Below, one piece after another: positions 1 to 6,908 of a stretch of DNA of 29,278 nucleotides (its first letter is position 1; each line of letters begins with the position of its first letter). This DNA comes from Streptomyces sp. (GTDB lineage: Bacteria > Actinomycetota > Actinomycetes > Streptomycetales > Streptomycetaceae). The position numbers were made by a program, and so were the translations under genes. The DNA lies in the NCBI GenBank assembly GCA_003519485.1, contig DOWQ01000015.1, positions 1 through 29,278 on the forward strand, written 5' to 3'. The notes below the pieces were generated by a model, which was not told the origin of the DNA, did not search any database, and worked only from the letters and a program-made list of their open reading frames with translations.

Positions 1-15
1 ATTCCGAGTTCAACC

Positions 16-1380
16 TCAGTAACAGCGCAAGAAGACATCCGGGCCATACGAAAGTTCGTTGATGGCTGTCATGTCACGATCTGCCAAGGCATCAAGGTGG
101 CGCCGGACGGATTCGGCTGTCTCAAGTGCGTGACCGAGCAGTTGCCTCATGCCCTGCTTGCCCAGGGCCTGCAGGCCAACCCAGGTCGCGACCATGTTCG
201 CCGCTGACCTAGATGTCTCCAGTGTGAAAGTCCCGGGGTTGTAGGCGTCCTTGTCATGGAACAGCGGAGTCATGACTCCGCCGTCGCGGCGTAGCCGCGA
301 GAAGTCTCGCCCATCTCGCATGACGATCATGCTGGATGTGTACGGCGCGAAACCGGTCTTGTGGAAGTCGGTTCCGAACGAGTCGGCGTGCCGCACCGTC
401 CTCAGGCGCTCCACAAGCCGTGAGAGCTTGGCCACCACAGCCGGGCTGAATCCGAGGGGATTACGATACAGGTCGTAATCGATGAAGCAGAGGTATGCCC
501 ACCCGACGACCGTGTCTGCATGTACATGGGGCGTGTAGTCCAACCCATATTCAGCGGCCAGCCGATCCCGCATCGCAGCGATCTCGACGAAGTCATCAAC
601 AGCCATATTGGAGGTCGTCCCACCTGCGCCCATGATGCACGCAAGCCGGTGTCCGCGTGCCAGCACGTCGCGACAGGCCGCTTCCATCGACTCCAGGTCT
701 GTGGTCTGGTCGGGCAACGAGGCAGCGGATATGTAGTTGCGGGTACCGATCCCAAGCCACGCACACGCGGACTTCTGCGAGTAGTGCGCCGGCCAGGAAC
801 CGACGACGGCGATTCCAGGCTCGATCCCACGCTCGGCGTGGTCGGGCTGAGCCTTGGAGATGCCGACGTTGATCGCGTACAGGTTGGTCGCAGTGCCGCC
901 GAACGTGAACAGGCCGCCTGCCCGATCCGGGTCGTACCCCGCCAGCCGCGCCATCGCCCGGGCGCAGGACAGCTCGGCGGAAAGGGTCTCCCCGGCGTCC
1001 TCTCCGGTGACGCCGTTCGGCATAAACAACGACACCGCGCAGAGCGCCGCCAGGTTGACGAACGACGGTGGTGGAACGATGTTCTTGGCGAACATGTGGT
1101 GATGCACCTTGACCGATCCAGCCAGCCACCAACGCAGTTGGCTGAGAGCCGTCTCCGAGGCGACAGGGTCCTCCAGCAGGTCTCCGTCACCCACCGGTGA
1201 GCGCCCATCCTCCTGGCTCCAGCGCGGATAGACGGGTCCCGCACCCTGATGGCTCAGCGCCTCATTGAGGGCGTAGCGGATGAGCTCGACAAGAGCATCG
1301 GCGTTGCCGCCGTCGGGCCGCAGGAACAGTCCGTCGCGCCAGGGTGTGAAATCATCCCCACCACCGAAGTCAGTTGTCAT
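16..1380 (-). CDS. PLP-dependent group II (aromatic amino acid/glutamate-type) decarboxylase, probably C-terminally truncated
   Basis: A 454-residue protein of the pyridoxal-dependent decarboxylase family, which removes the alpha-carboxyl of an amino acid; the substrate cannot be read from sequence. Visible family marks are FGGTATN (the phosphate-side 'SGGTxxN' position), HVHADTVVGWAY (the H-x-D-AA-x-GG position, here altered) and GTDFHKTGF near residue 345, where K is the expected Schiff-base lysine. Family members normally have about 150-180 residues after this lysine, but only about 110 follow here. The protein stops after a segment resembling the conserved NYGP..LFRVYP stretch, with a second in-frame stop two codons later. 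It is therefore likely broken or shortened at its 3' end, although the window edge prevents tracing it further. It lies 39 bp downstream of the DUF4254 gene on the same strand and is probably cotranscribed. Family call is confident; activity is doubtful. Confidence 0.85.
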   Translation of the reverse strand: MTTDFGGGDDFTPWRDGLFLRPDGGNADALVELIRYALNEALSHQGAGPVYPRWSQEDGRSPVGDGDLLEDPVASETALSQLRWWLAGSVKVHHHMFAKNIVPPPSFVNLAALCAVSLFMPNGVTGEDAGETLSAELSCARAMARLAGYDPDRAGGLFTFGGTATNLYAINVGISKAQPDHAERGIEPGIAVVGSWPAHYSQKSACAWLGIGTRNYISAASLPDQTTDLESMEAACRDVLARGHRLACIMGAGGTTSNMAVDDFVEIAAMRDRLAAEYGLDYTPHVHADTVVGWAYLCFIDYDLYRNPLGFSPAVVAKLSRLVERLRTVRHADSFGTDFHKTGFAPYTSSMIVMRDGRDFSRLRRDGGVMTPLFHDKDAYNPGTFTLETSRSAANMVATWVGLQALGKQGMRQLLGHALETAESVRRHLDALADRDMTAINELSYGPDVFLRCY

Positions 1381-1419
1381 CGCAGGCCCCAGCGTCTTGG
1401 CGGAGCAACACGACCGCGC

Positions 1420-2019
1420 TCATCGCCCGGGCTTTCCGTAGAGCTTCATGCGTTCAGGGCGGGGCGTGCGCCGTCGGCCGGATACAAGATCCTCGCAAGC
1501 GACCGCGAGAGACCACACGAGATCGTCACGCTGACGACGCAGAATCGCGACGCGTTCCACCGCGCCAGCGTCATTTCCGACCAGACGCTCGGTATACACG
1601 ATCCGAAGAGTCAGCACCGAGAGCCGGTCAAGCGCCGAGCCGATTGACTCCGTCAGAGGAGGCACGTCTTGGTTCGCACCCCACTCCGCACCAAAAATTC
1701 GATCGACCTGCTCGATGAGTTTGTGGCGAAGGCTGTTGAGTTCGTCGATTTCCCGCTTGATGGCCGGAATCTCCCCGTCCCCAGCTCGCCGCACCCGGTC
1801 CTCGGCGTCCCACTGCCGGCTGTTGACCGCATGTAGCTGGTTCAGCGGCTTCAGCAACTCCGGCGAGCAAGGAAACGGCATTCGGGCGAGAGCATCCTCG
1901 CACCATCCGCGTTGCCCATCTGCCATATCGAGGAAGGATTCATCCTCAATTATCACAGTCCGTGGATCTTGCCCAAACTCACCCGAATCTCGAGCCAGCC
2001 GAGCGGGCGTCTCGGTCAT
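1420..2019 (-). CDS. DUF4254 domain protein
   Basis: A 199-residue soluble protein. Residues about 60-115 carry the DUF4254 signature: LHAVNSRQWDAEDRVR followed by IPAIKREIDELNSLRHKLIEQVD. The rest is mainly helical and basic at the C-terminus (RRRTPRPERMKLYGKPGR). DUF4254 proteins have no established activity and are often found beside glycosyltransferase or small-molecule genes. Here the partner is a PLP decarboxylase 39 bp downstream, so the pair may be an operon. The ATG is preceded by a G-rich run (AAGGGGG) about 11 nt upstream, a weak ribosome binding site. The call rests on motif recognition. Confidence 0.8.
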   Translation of the reverse strand: MTETPARLARDSGEFGQDPRTVIIEDESFLDMADGQRGWCEDALARMPFPCSPELLKPLNQLHAVNSRQWDAEDRVRRAGDGEIPAIKREIDELNSLRHKLIEQVDRIFGAEWGANQDVPPLTESIGSALDRLSVLTLRIVYTERLVGNDAGAVERVAILRRQRDDLVWSLAVACEDLVSGRRRTPRPERMKLYGKPGR

Positions 2020-2220
2020 CAGTGGTGATCCCCCTTCGGTATCTCGTTAGGACAGCCTCTGCCGCCGGTCATGGGAGACAGCCGTGAACGCGAGCGGAGG
2101 GTGGCCGAGAGGGGCGCGCACGTTACTCCACGACCGCTGGTACATGAGGCGCACGGCTCGGCGACCAGAGTGGCCGCTACGACATCCATCCAGGTCCGCT
2201 CCCTGCTCCTCAAGTTGATC
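2020..2220. other. Gap upstream of the DUF4254 gene with no convincing gene
   Basis: About 200 bp (about 600 bp if the doubtful ORF at 2221-2622 is discounted) between the P450 operon and the DUF4254 gene. A minus-strand reading frame covers 2019-2393, but its composition is not protein-like over its second half. I see no RNA gene, terminator hairpin or repeat here. The DUF4254 promoter should lie in this stretch. Confidence 0.4.
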
Positions 2221-2622
2221 TCATGGCACGCTAACAGTTGAGGAGGAACAGTTAGTTGACTTCGCGCACGCTGCAGGATCTCGGCGGTGCCGGAGTTCTC
2301 GGTGGCCTCGACGGTGGCCTTGCTTGGGCGGGAGGTGCTCTCCGCGGTGTGGAGAGTGGCGTGCAGGCTCCAGTACGTCTGCTCGATGGTCATGTACGTC
2401 CTGGGCGGTTGCCGCCCTCGGGGATGTGGCTGTCCGGGTTGGGGGACAGAACTGCGCGCCAGGTGCCGGTGGCCCAGGGTGGCTGGCGAGGCAGTGGATG
2501 CCCGGCCAGTACCAGGCCCACTTGTCGTAGACGATCACGGCGTAGCCGACGACGGCAGGGATGTACGCGAACAGGTACTCACGCCGGGAGGGATTCGTCG
2601 TCCTGGCATGCGCGCGTAGCAC
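2221..2622 (-). CDS. Doubtful small ORF, translationally coupled to the P450 gene
   Basis: The P450 stop is followed at once by a GTG (TGAGTG), the arrangement expected for a coupled downstream gene. The first 45 residues look protein-like and include a hydrophobic segment (YLFAYIPAVVGYAVIVYDK, then WAWYWPG). After about residue 50 the composition becomes Pro/His/Arg-rich, as in an out-of-frame reading, while another minus frame (MTIEQTYWSLHATLHTAE...) begins to look natural near 2393. It may be a frameshifted remnant of one longer gene or a chance extension. I do not recognise a family. Confidence 0.25.
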   Translation of the reverse strand: MLRAHARTTNPSRREYLFAYIPAVVGYAVIVYDKWAWYWPGIHCLASHPGPPAPGAQFCPPTRTATSPRAATAQDVHDHRADVLEPARHSPHRGEHLPPKQGHRRGHRELRHRRDPAACAKSTNCSSSTVSVP

Positions 2623-3831
2623 TCAGGCGGTGGCAGATCGTTGTGTGGTCTTGGAGAAGGTAACGGGGAACGACTCTAGACCGCGCATGAGGCGGGTGTG
2701 GCGCCACTGAAGGTCCTCGGCTGGGACGGCGAGGCGTAGCTGGTCGCACCTGGTGAAGAGGGTGGTGAGCGCGATCTGGGCTTCTGCTCGGGCGAGCGGT
2801 GCTCCGACGCATCGGTGGATGCCGTGGCCGAAGGCGAGGTGCCCGTTGGCATCGCGGTCGAGGTCGAGCCGGTCCGGGTCGGGGAATCGCCGCGGGTCCC
2901 GGTTGGCGGCGCCCGGGGCGATGAGTACGGGAACGCCGGGCGGGATTTCGGTGCCGCCGAGGGTGAGTGCTTCTGTGCTGTAGCGGAAGGTCGCGATACC
3001 GACAGGGGACTCGAAGCGCAGTAGTTCGTCCAGGGCGCTGTCCAGCAAGTCTGGATCGTTGCGCAACCGGACGAGGGAATCGGGGTGCTGGAGCAGGGCC
3101 AGCGCGGCGTTGCCGATGAAGTTGGTGGTGGTCTCGTGGCCGGCGACAAGCAGCAGAACGGCGAGGGAGACGAGTTCGAACTCGCTCAGCTTGTCCTCGC
3201 CGTCACGGGCGGCGACAAGGTCATTCAGCAGGCTGCTGTCCGGGGTCTGGCGCTTGGCCTCGACCAGTTCGGTCATGTAGTCGGCGATCGCGTGTGACGC
3301 GACGTCGATCTGGTCGGGGCGTCCGGCCGCGAAGAGGCCGTTCGACCACTGGCGCACTGCTGCACGGTCAGCTTCGGGCACTCCCAGCATCTGGCAGATC
3401 ACGGTGACCGGCACTGGCACGGCGAAGTCTTCGACGAGGTCAGCACGGCCGCGGGGCAGGAAGTCGTCGACCAGGTCGTCGGTGACCTGCTGGATGTAGG
3501 GGCGAAGCCTGTCGACCGTCCCCCGGGTGAAGGCCTTCGTCACCAGGCTCCGAAGTCTGGTGTGCTGGGGCGGGTCACTGGCCAGCATGGTCTGCGAGAC
3601 GGCTGGGTGCAGGTCGCGCTGGGAGGGCTTGTCGGCGAAGAATCGCGCGGTGTCCTTGGACAGGCGCGGGTCGTTGAAGGCGGCACGGGCCTCGGCGTGG
3701 CCGGTGACGAGGTAGCTGTACCGGCCGCCCGAACCTGTGGGCACCTTCTGCACGGGAGCTGAGCTGCGGAGGTTCGCGTACGCGCTGTACGGATCGCGGA
3801 AGAACTGCGGGTCCTGCAGCGGGTTACTCAT
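2623..3831 (-). CDS. Cytochrome P450 monooxygenase (bacterial class I type)
   Basis: A full-length 402-residue soluble P450 that would hydroxylate or otherwise oxidise a small molecule using electrons from a ferredoxin, which is not encoded here. It shows the I-helix oxygen-activation motif AGHETT (residues 230-235), the K-helix ExxR (E269-R272, ELLR) and the heme loop FGHGIHRCVGAPLA with Cys341 as thiolate ligand. I chose the ATG at 3831 over a much longer upstream extension because GAGGAG lies directly upstream and MSNPLQDPQFFRDPYSAYANLR is a typical P450 beginning; the extension is an out-of-frame reading of the preceding gene. It follows the MAB_1171c-like gene by 10 bp and is the effector-like last confident gene of the XRE-ImmA operon. 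The substrate is unknown. Confidence 0.95.
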   Translation of the reverse strand: MSNPLQDPQFFRDPYSAYANLRSSAPVQKVPTGSGGRYSYLVTGHAEARAAFNDPRLSKDTARFFADKPSQRDLHPAVSQTMLASDPPQHTRLRSLVTKAFTRGTVDRLRPYIQQVTDDLVDDFLPRGRADLVEDFAVPVPVTVICQMLGVPEADRAAVRQWSNGLFAAGRPDQIDVASHAIADYMTELVEAKRQTPDSSLLNDLVAARDGEDKLSEFELVSLAVLLLVAGHETTTNFIGNAALALLQHPDSLVRLRNDPDLLDSALDELLRFESPVGIATFRYSTEALTLGGTEIPPGVPVLIAPGAANRDPRRFPDPDRLDLDRDANGHLAFGHGIHRCVGAPLARAEAQIALTTLFTRCDQLRLAVPAEDLQWRHTRLMRGLESFPVTFSKTTQRSATA

Positions 3832-3841
3832 GGCGTACTCC

Positions 3842-5041
3842 TCACACGGGTTCTGACGGGGCCTGCTCGTGGACAGCCGCGCGCACGATGTCGCTGTGCG
3901 TGTAGGCGCGGGCGACCTGGAGCAGCCACTCGGTTTCTGCCCGCAGACTGCCGGCCCGCGAGGCGCTGCCGGGGGTCGACGTCGTCTGATCCAGGCTGGT
4001 GCCCCAACCGGACTGCTTGGCGCGTACGGCGGCGAGCAGCACCGCAGCTTCAACGATCGCGGAGCCCTCCGGGGTGTCTGCCCGAACGTGTGCGGCAACG
4101 GCGCGTCTGGCGGTCTGCTGGACCGCCACCGATCGGTACGGGCGCAGGGCGAGGATGCCATCGCTGATCTCGATGACGCGGCGGTGAAGAAGGAAGTCGG
4201 GATCGTCCGCGTCGGAGTCGGAGGCGAGCACGATCTCCGGCGTTGAGGACGCCATCTCCTGCCAAAGCGGCTCGAGGGCCGCATATGACCGGGCTTCCCA
4301 GCGGCGTCGCATGAGCTGGCTGATGGGCCACACGACTGCGGGCAGCGTCAGACCCACAGCGATGAGGAGAACGGCAAGCGCCGGAGAGGCGACGCTGAAG
4401 GCGCACTGCGCGGGGGTGACAAGCGTCGAGCACTTGGCGTGGTCGGGGACGAGGCCCAGACCGAGCCCGAGGGACAGCAAAACGACGATCTTGTAAGCGG
4501 CGTACAGCAGCGCGAAAAGACACCCCAGGGCCGTCATGCGCAGACCGATACGCTGGCTCGTCCTACGGGAGGACTTCGACTGCGTCCAGGTCTGCTGAAG
4601 GAAGTCCTTCACCGTGAAGCCCAGATACGAGACGTAGATCAACACGTAGACCGCGTACAGCTGTGGTGACCGATGGGTCAGCTGTTCAGTGACGAACAAC
4701 GTGATCATTGCCGCGACCGCTGCGCCGAGGAGTCCGAGGCGCAGGCGTATCCGTCGGCGGGCATCGTCCGGTTCGAGATTCAACTGGAACAGGAACGCCA
4801 GCACGGACGTGGCGGCCGCAAGCGTGAACGAGTTGCTGATCGGCCGTGCGACCTCGGGAACCAACAGATCGACAGTGCGACTGACGACAGGGGAGTACGA
4901 GGTGAAGGCGAGGGCGAAGGAGACGAGCAGGGCGCACATGGCCCAGGTCCCTGTCGGGCGAGGACCACTACGCCCGCGAGCCCAGTACGCGGCTGCCAGG
5001 AGCAGGACGCCGGCCATGCCGAGGAACACGATGTTCATCAT
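3842..5041 (-). CDS. MAB_1171c-like seven-helix membrane protein
   Basis: A 399-residue integral membrane protein with seven hydrophobic helices in its first 250 residues (MMNIVFLGMAGVLLLAAAYW..., then TWAMCALLVSFALAFTSY, SNSFTLAAATSVLAFLF and others) and a cytosolic C-terminal half. The tail has the pattern LEPLWQEM...PEIVLA...RRVIEISDGILALRPY, which I associate with the actinobacterial MAB_1171c 'putative transporter' family (DUF6545). No transport function has been shown for it as far as I know. The start is set at 5041 because ATG overlaps the upstream TGA (ATGATGA), implying translational coupling to the metallopeptidase gene. The longer frame starting at 5086 lies inside that gene. Such proteins recur beside XRE regulators, ImmA/IrrE proteins and P450s in streptomycetes, as they do here. 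Confidence 0.85.
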   Translation of the reverse strand: MMNIVFLGMAGVLLLAAAYWARGRSGPRPTGTWAMCALLVSFALAFTSYSPVVSRTVDLLVPEVARPISNSFTLAAATSVLAFLFQLNLEPDDARRRIRLRLGLLGAAVAAMITLFVTEQLTHRSPQLYAVYVLIYVSYLGFTVKDFLQQTWTQSKSSRRTSQRIGLRMTALGCLFALLYAAYKIVVLLSLGLGLGLVPDHAKCSTLVTPAQCAFSVASPALAVLLIAVGLTLPAVVWPISQLMRRRWEARSYAALEPLWQEMASSTPEIVLASDSDADDPDFLLHRRVIEISDGILALRPYRSVAVQQTARRAVAAHVRADTPEGSAIVEAAVLLAAVRAKQSGWGTSLDQTTSTPGSASRAGSLRAETEWLLQVARAYTHSDIVRAAVHEQAPSEPV

Positions 5042-5562
5042 GATCGGCGGCGGCCCCTCGTAGGTTCGGCGAAGAGTGCTTCCCATCGCTCAGCCCCCTT
5101 GTTGGGCCGGCTGGGCGGGAGCTCGCGTCCGCGGTACATGCGCTGACGGATGACGGTCGCCATCAGTTCCGCTTCGCGCTCGTCCTCGGTGGTGTAGCTG
5201 GTGCGCCCGGACATGCGCCGAATGAGGGTGGGATTGATCCCGGTTGCCAGTGAGGCGTGCTCGTCCAGTGCGAGGCTGCCGGGGTGCTCGCACACGATGT
5301 GGCTGATCTCGTGCGCAAGGATGTGCATCTGATGCAGCGACGAGGTGCCCTCTTCGTAGAAGAGGTAATCGGCGCCCGCTGTCTCCACCCGTATCCCGCA
5401 CGGGGCGTCCACAGCCCCCAACGTTCTCAGCGGGCGAAGAACGATGGGTCGGCCGCGTAGGGCTGCCACGGCATCGCAGAGCTCCTGAGTCCCGAAGCGG
5501 TGCGGCAGTCCGAGATGCCGCAAGCGGTCCTCGCAGGCGACGCGGAGCCGGTCGTGTTCCAT
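5038..5562 (-). CDS. ImmA/IrrE-family zinc metallopeptidase
   Basis: A 174-residue protein with the zinc-binding motif HEISH (HExxH, residues 84-88) in the context MHILAHEISHIVCEH, and a downstream acidic helix TEDEREAELMATVIRQ that would supply the third ligand. This is the ImmA/IrrE (DUF955) fold. Characterised members cleave or inactivate a partner XRE-family repressor in response to a signal, for example ImmA on ImmR in ICEBs1 and IrrE on DdrO in Deinococcus. Its gene lies 167 bp downstream of an XRE gene on the same strand, and its stop overlaps the next start. AAGGA precedes the ATG. The natural substrate is inferred to be the neighbouring XRE protein, which is not shown by sequence. 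Confidence 0.88.
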   Translation of the reverse strand: MEHDRLRVACEDRLRHLGLPHRFGTQELCDAVAALRGRPIVLRPLRTLGAVDAPCGIRVETAGADYLFYEEGTSSLHQMHILAHEISHIVCEHPGSLALDEHASLATGINPTLIRRMSGRTSYTTEDEREAELMATVIRQRMYRGRELPPSRPNKGAERWEALFAEPTRGRRRS

Positions 5563-5687
5563 GATCGTCCTTGACGGATGCTCGGGCTCGATACCCGATC
5601 CCCCTGCTTGAGCCGTACGGCCTGGCCGGTCTATCCGGAAGGATCAATTCCGAATCGCTCGAAAGCGTAGGTGCTCCGCCGGGACAA

Positions 5688-5706
5688 ACCAAAAGGATCT
5701 TTTGGT
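5688..5706. promoter_or_regulatory. AT-rich palindrome between the XRE and ImmA-type genes
   Basis: ACCAAAAG and CTTTTGGT are perfect 8-bp inverted arms around a 3-bp centre, in a 167-bp gap in otherwise GC-rich DNA. It could be an operator for a second promoter serving the metallopeptidase operon, or a weak attenuator hairpin. There is no strong T-tract on either side. Confidence 0.4.
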
Positions 5707-5729
5707 GCGCAAAGATCCCGCCACTGCGA

Positions 5730-6182
5730 TCAATCTCGCAGGTCGAGATCTCCCGGCGCCGCGTCACCAGGAAGGCCGTCGAGGCGTCTGGCCTGGTCGA
5801 TCACGGAGTTGAGGATCTGCAGGCTTTCCGTGGACAGCCCCTTGGCGCGCAAGGCGACTTGCCTCACTCCTGCGTCGCCCATCGCCGCGAGTATGCCGAT
5901 CTCCGCATCGGTGTGCGCTGCCACTTCGTCATCGAAGAAGTACGCCGGCGGCACGCCGAAGAACGCAGCCAAGGCCCGGAGGGTGTTCATGGTCGGGTTC
6001 TTCTTCGAGCCGTTCCGAAGCTGCTGGATGGCGCTGGCAGACAATCCTCTGCCGTCGCTGTCGGCCTCGGCGATCGCCTCGGCGACCTCTGCGGGCGTGA
6101 ACGGCCCCCGGGAAGGCGGGTGGACCGTGCTGAACAGATGATCCAACTTCTCCGCCAGGGTGCGCTGCCGTCCCTCCGCCAT
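5730..6182 (-). CDS. XRE-family helix-turn-helix repressor (ImmR-like position)
   Basis: A 150-residue DNA-binding regulator. An N-terminal lambda-repressor-type HTH spans about residues 28-75 (FTPAEVAEAIAEA... GLSASAIQQLRNGSKKNPTMNTLRALAAFFGVPPAYFF), followed by a helical C-terminal part that probably mediates dimerisation or cleavage control. The ATG has a good site upstream (GAAGGAG). It faces the replication/mobilization operon, and the region between holds three ACTNCAGT sites, one between its own -10 and -35 positions, which points to autoregulation. With the metallopeptidase downstream it resembles the ImmR/ImmA pair that controls ICEBs1; that role here is inference. Confidence 0.88.
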   Translation of the reverse strand: MAEGRQRTLAEKLDHLFSTVHPPSRGPFTPAEVAEAIAEADSDGRGLSASAIQQLRNGSKKNPTMNTLRALAAFFGVPPAYFFDDEVAAHTDAEIGILAAMGDAGVRQVALRAKGLSTESLQILNSVIDQARRLDGLPGDAAPGDLDLRD

Positions 6183-6206
6183 GATCCACTCCTTCGGTCG
6201 ACCGTG

Positions 6207-6294
6207 ATTTTACACACTCCAGTGCGTCGAGATCCACCCTGGGGCGTTGCGCGAACACTGCAGTTGACTGGGGGCGCGTACTTCAGTGTACGTT
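6207..6294. promoter_or_regulatory. Divergent promoters with three ACTNCAGT operator sites
   Basis: The 8-mer ACTNCAGT occurs three times: ACTCCAGT at 6216-6223, ACTGCAGT (a perfect palindrome) at 6257-6264 and ACTTCAGT at 6280-6287. The outer two share a following G. Leftward, ATTTTA at 6207-6212 reads TAAAAT on the minus strand and is a good -10 for the XRE gene, with site 1 just upstream of it. Rightward, TTGACT at 6264-6269 is a good -35 overlapping site 2, and site 3 covers the expected -10 region (TGTACG or TACGTT, a poor match). This is the geometry expected for a repressor that controls both directions. Confidence 0.6.
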
Positions 6295-6579
6295 GATCGC
6301 GCCTCGAACATCGAAGTGTGTTTCACCAGGTGGGGTGCCCTTGCCCTGTGCTAGCTGCCTGGCAGCACGTGGAAGTTCCAACCCAGAGAGGAAGGGGAGG
6401 GCGTGAGAGGCCCACCGCGTAACAGCCCAAGTCGGGAGAGATGAGACCGGCGCCCGGGAGTTTGCCGCTCCCAGACGCCGGGCCGCCGCCCCGGAGGGCC
6501 GCGGATTCACACAAGCGGTCGGCTGGACCTTTTCCACGAGAGACAGCCGCTCCGCTCACCACGAACAAAGGATAGTCGC
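6295..6579 (+). other. Probable untranslated leader of the replication/mobilization operon
   Basis: About 285 bp between the rightward promoter and the first gene, with no convincing coding frame. It contains a hairpin made of CCGGCG and GGGAG at 6447-6460 paired with CTCCC and CGCCGG at 6468-6481, with a small internal loop. That could act as an attenuator or protect the transcript. No tRNA, riboswitch or small RNA was recognised. Confidence 0.35.
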
Positions 6580-6906
6580 ATGCCCGAGCACCGGAGCGGA
6601 AGCCAGAGCCTCATCGAGGCCGGCGACCGGCACCGCCTCCTGGCCAGCGTCCTCACCGACATGGTCCCCGCGGCCGCCACCTTCCGCGTGACCCTGCAGG
6701 ACCCCAGCAACATCTGGCCGCACCCTCACGCCCGCGCCTACGGCGTGGAGGGAAACCCGATCAGGCTCAACCGAATCCAGGCGATCACCGCCGCCCGCTG
6801 GATCATCCGGACCCACCCGGAGGTGGCCTGGGGAGACGTATACGACTTCGACCTCTCCGAGGCCCGCATCCGCGCCGCCCTGGCTACCGCAGGCCGGGGG
6901 CGCTGA
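6580..6906 (+). CDS. Small conserved-looking protein, first gene of the element operon
   Basis: A 108-residue soluble protein with the ATG preceded by AAAGGA. The middle reads PHARAYGVEGNPIRLNRIQAITAARWIIRTHPEVAWGDVYDFDLSEARIRAAL, a natural-looking mixed alpha/beta composition. I do not recognise a family. It ends 2 bp before the replication initiator start, so the two are almost certainly cotranscribed and perhaps coupled. A role in replication control or copy-number setting would fit its position but is only inference. Confidence 0.75.
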   Translation: MPEHRSGSQSLIEAGDRHRLLASVLTDMVPAAATFRVTLQDPSNIWPHPHARAYGVEGNPIRLNRIQAITAARWIIRTHPEVAWGDVYDFDLSEARIRAALATAGRGR

Positions 6907-6908
6907 CC

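Noticed and set aside
3832..4284. N-terminal extension of the P450 gene
   Set aside because: It overlaps the membrane protein gene and is Pro/Arg/Ser-rich. The ATG at 3831 has a strong ribosome binding site and a typical P450 N-terminus.
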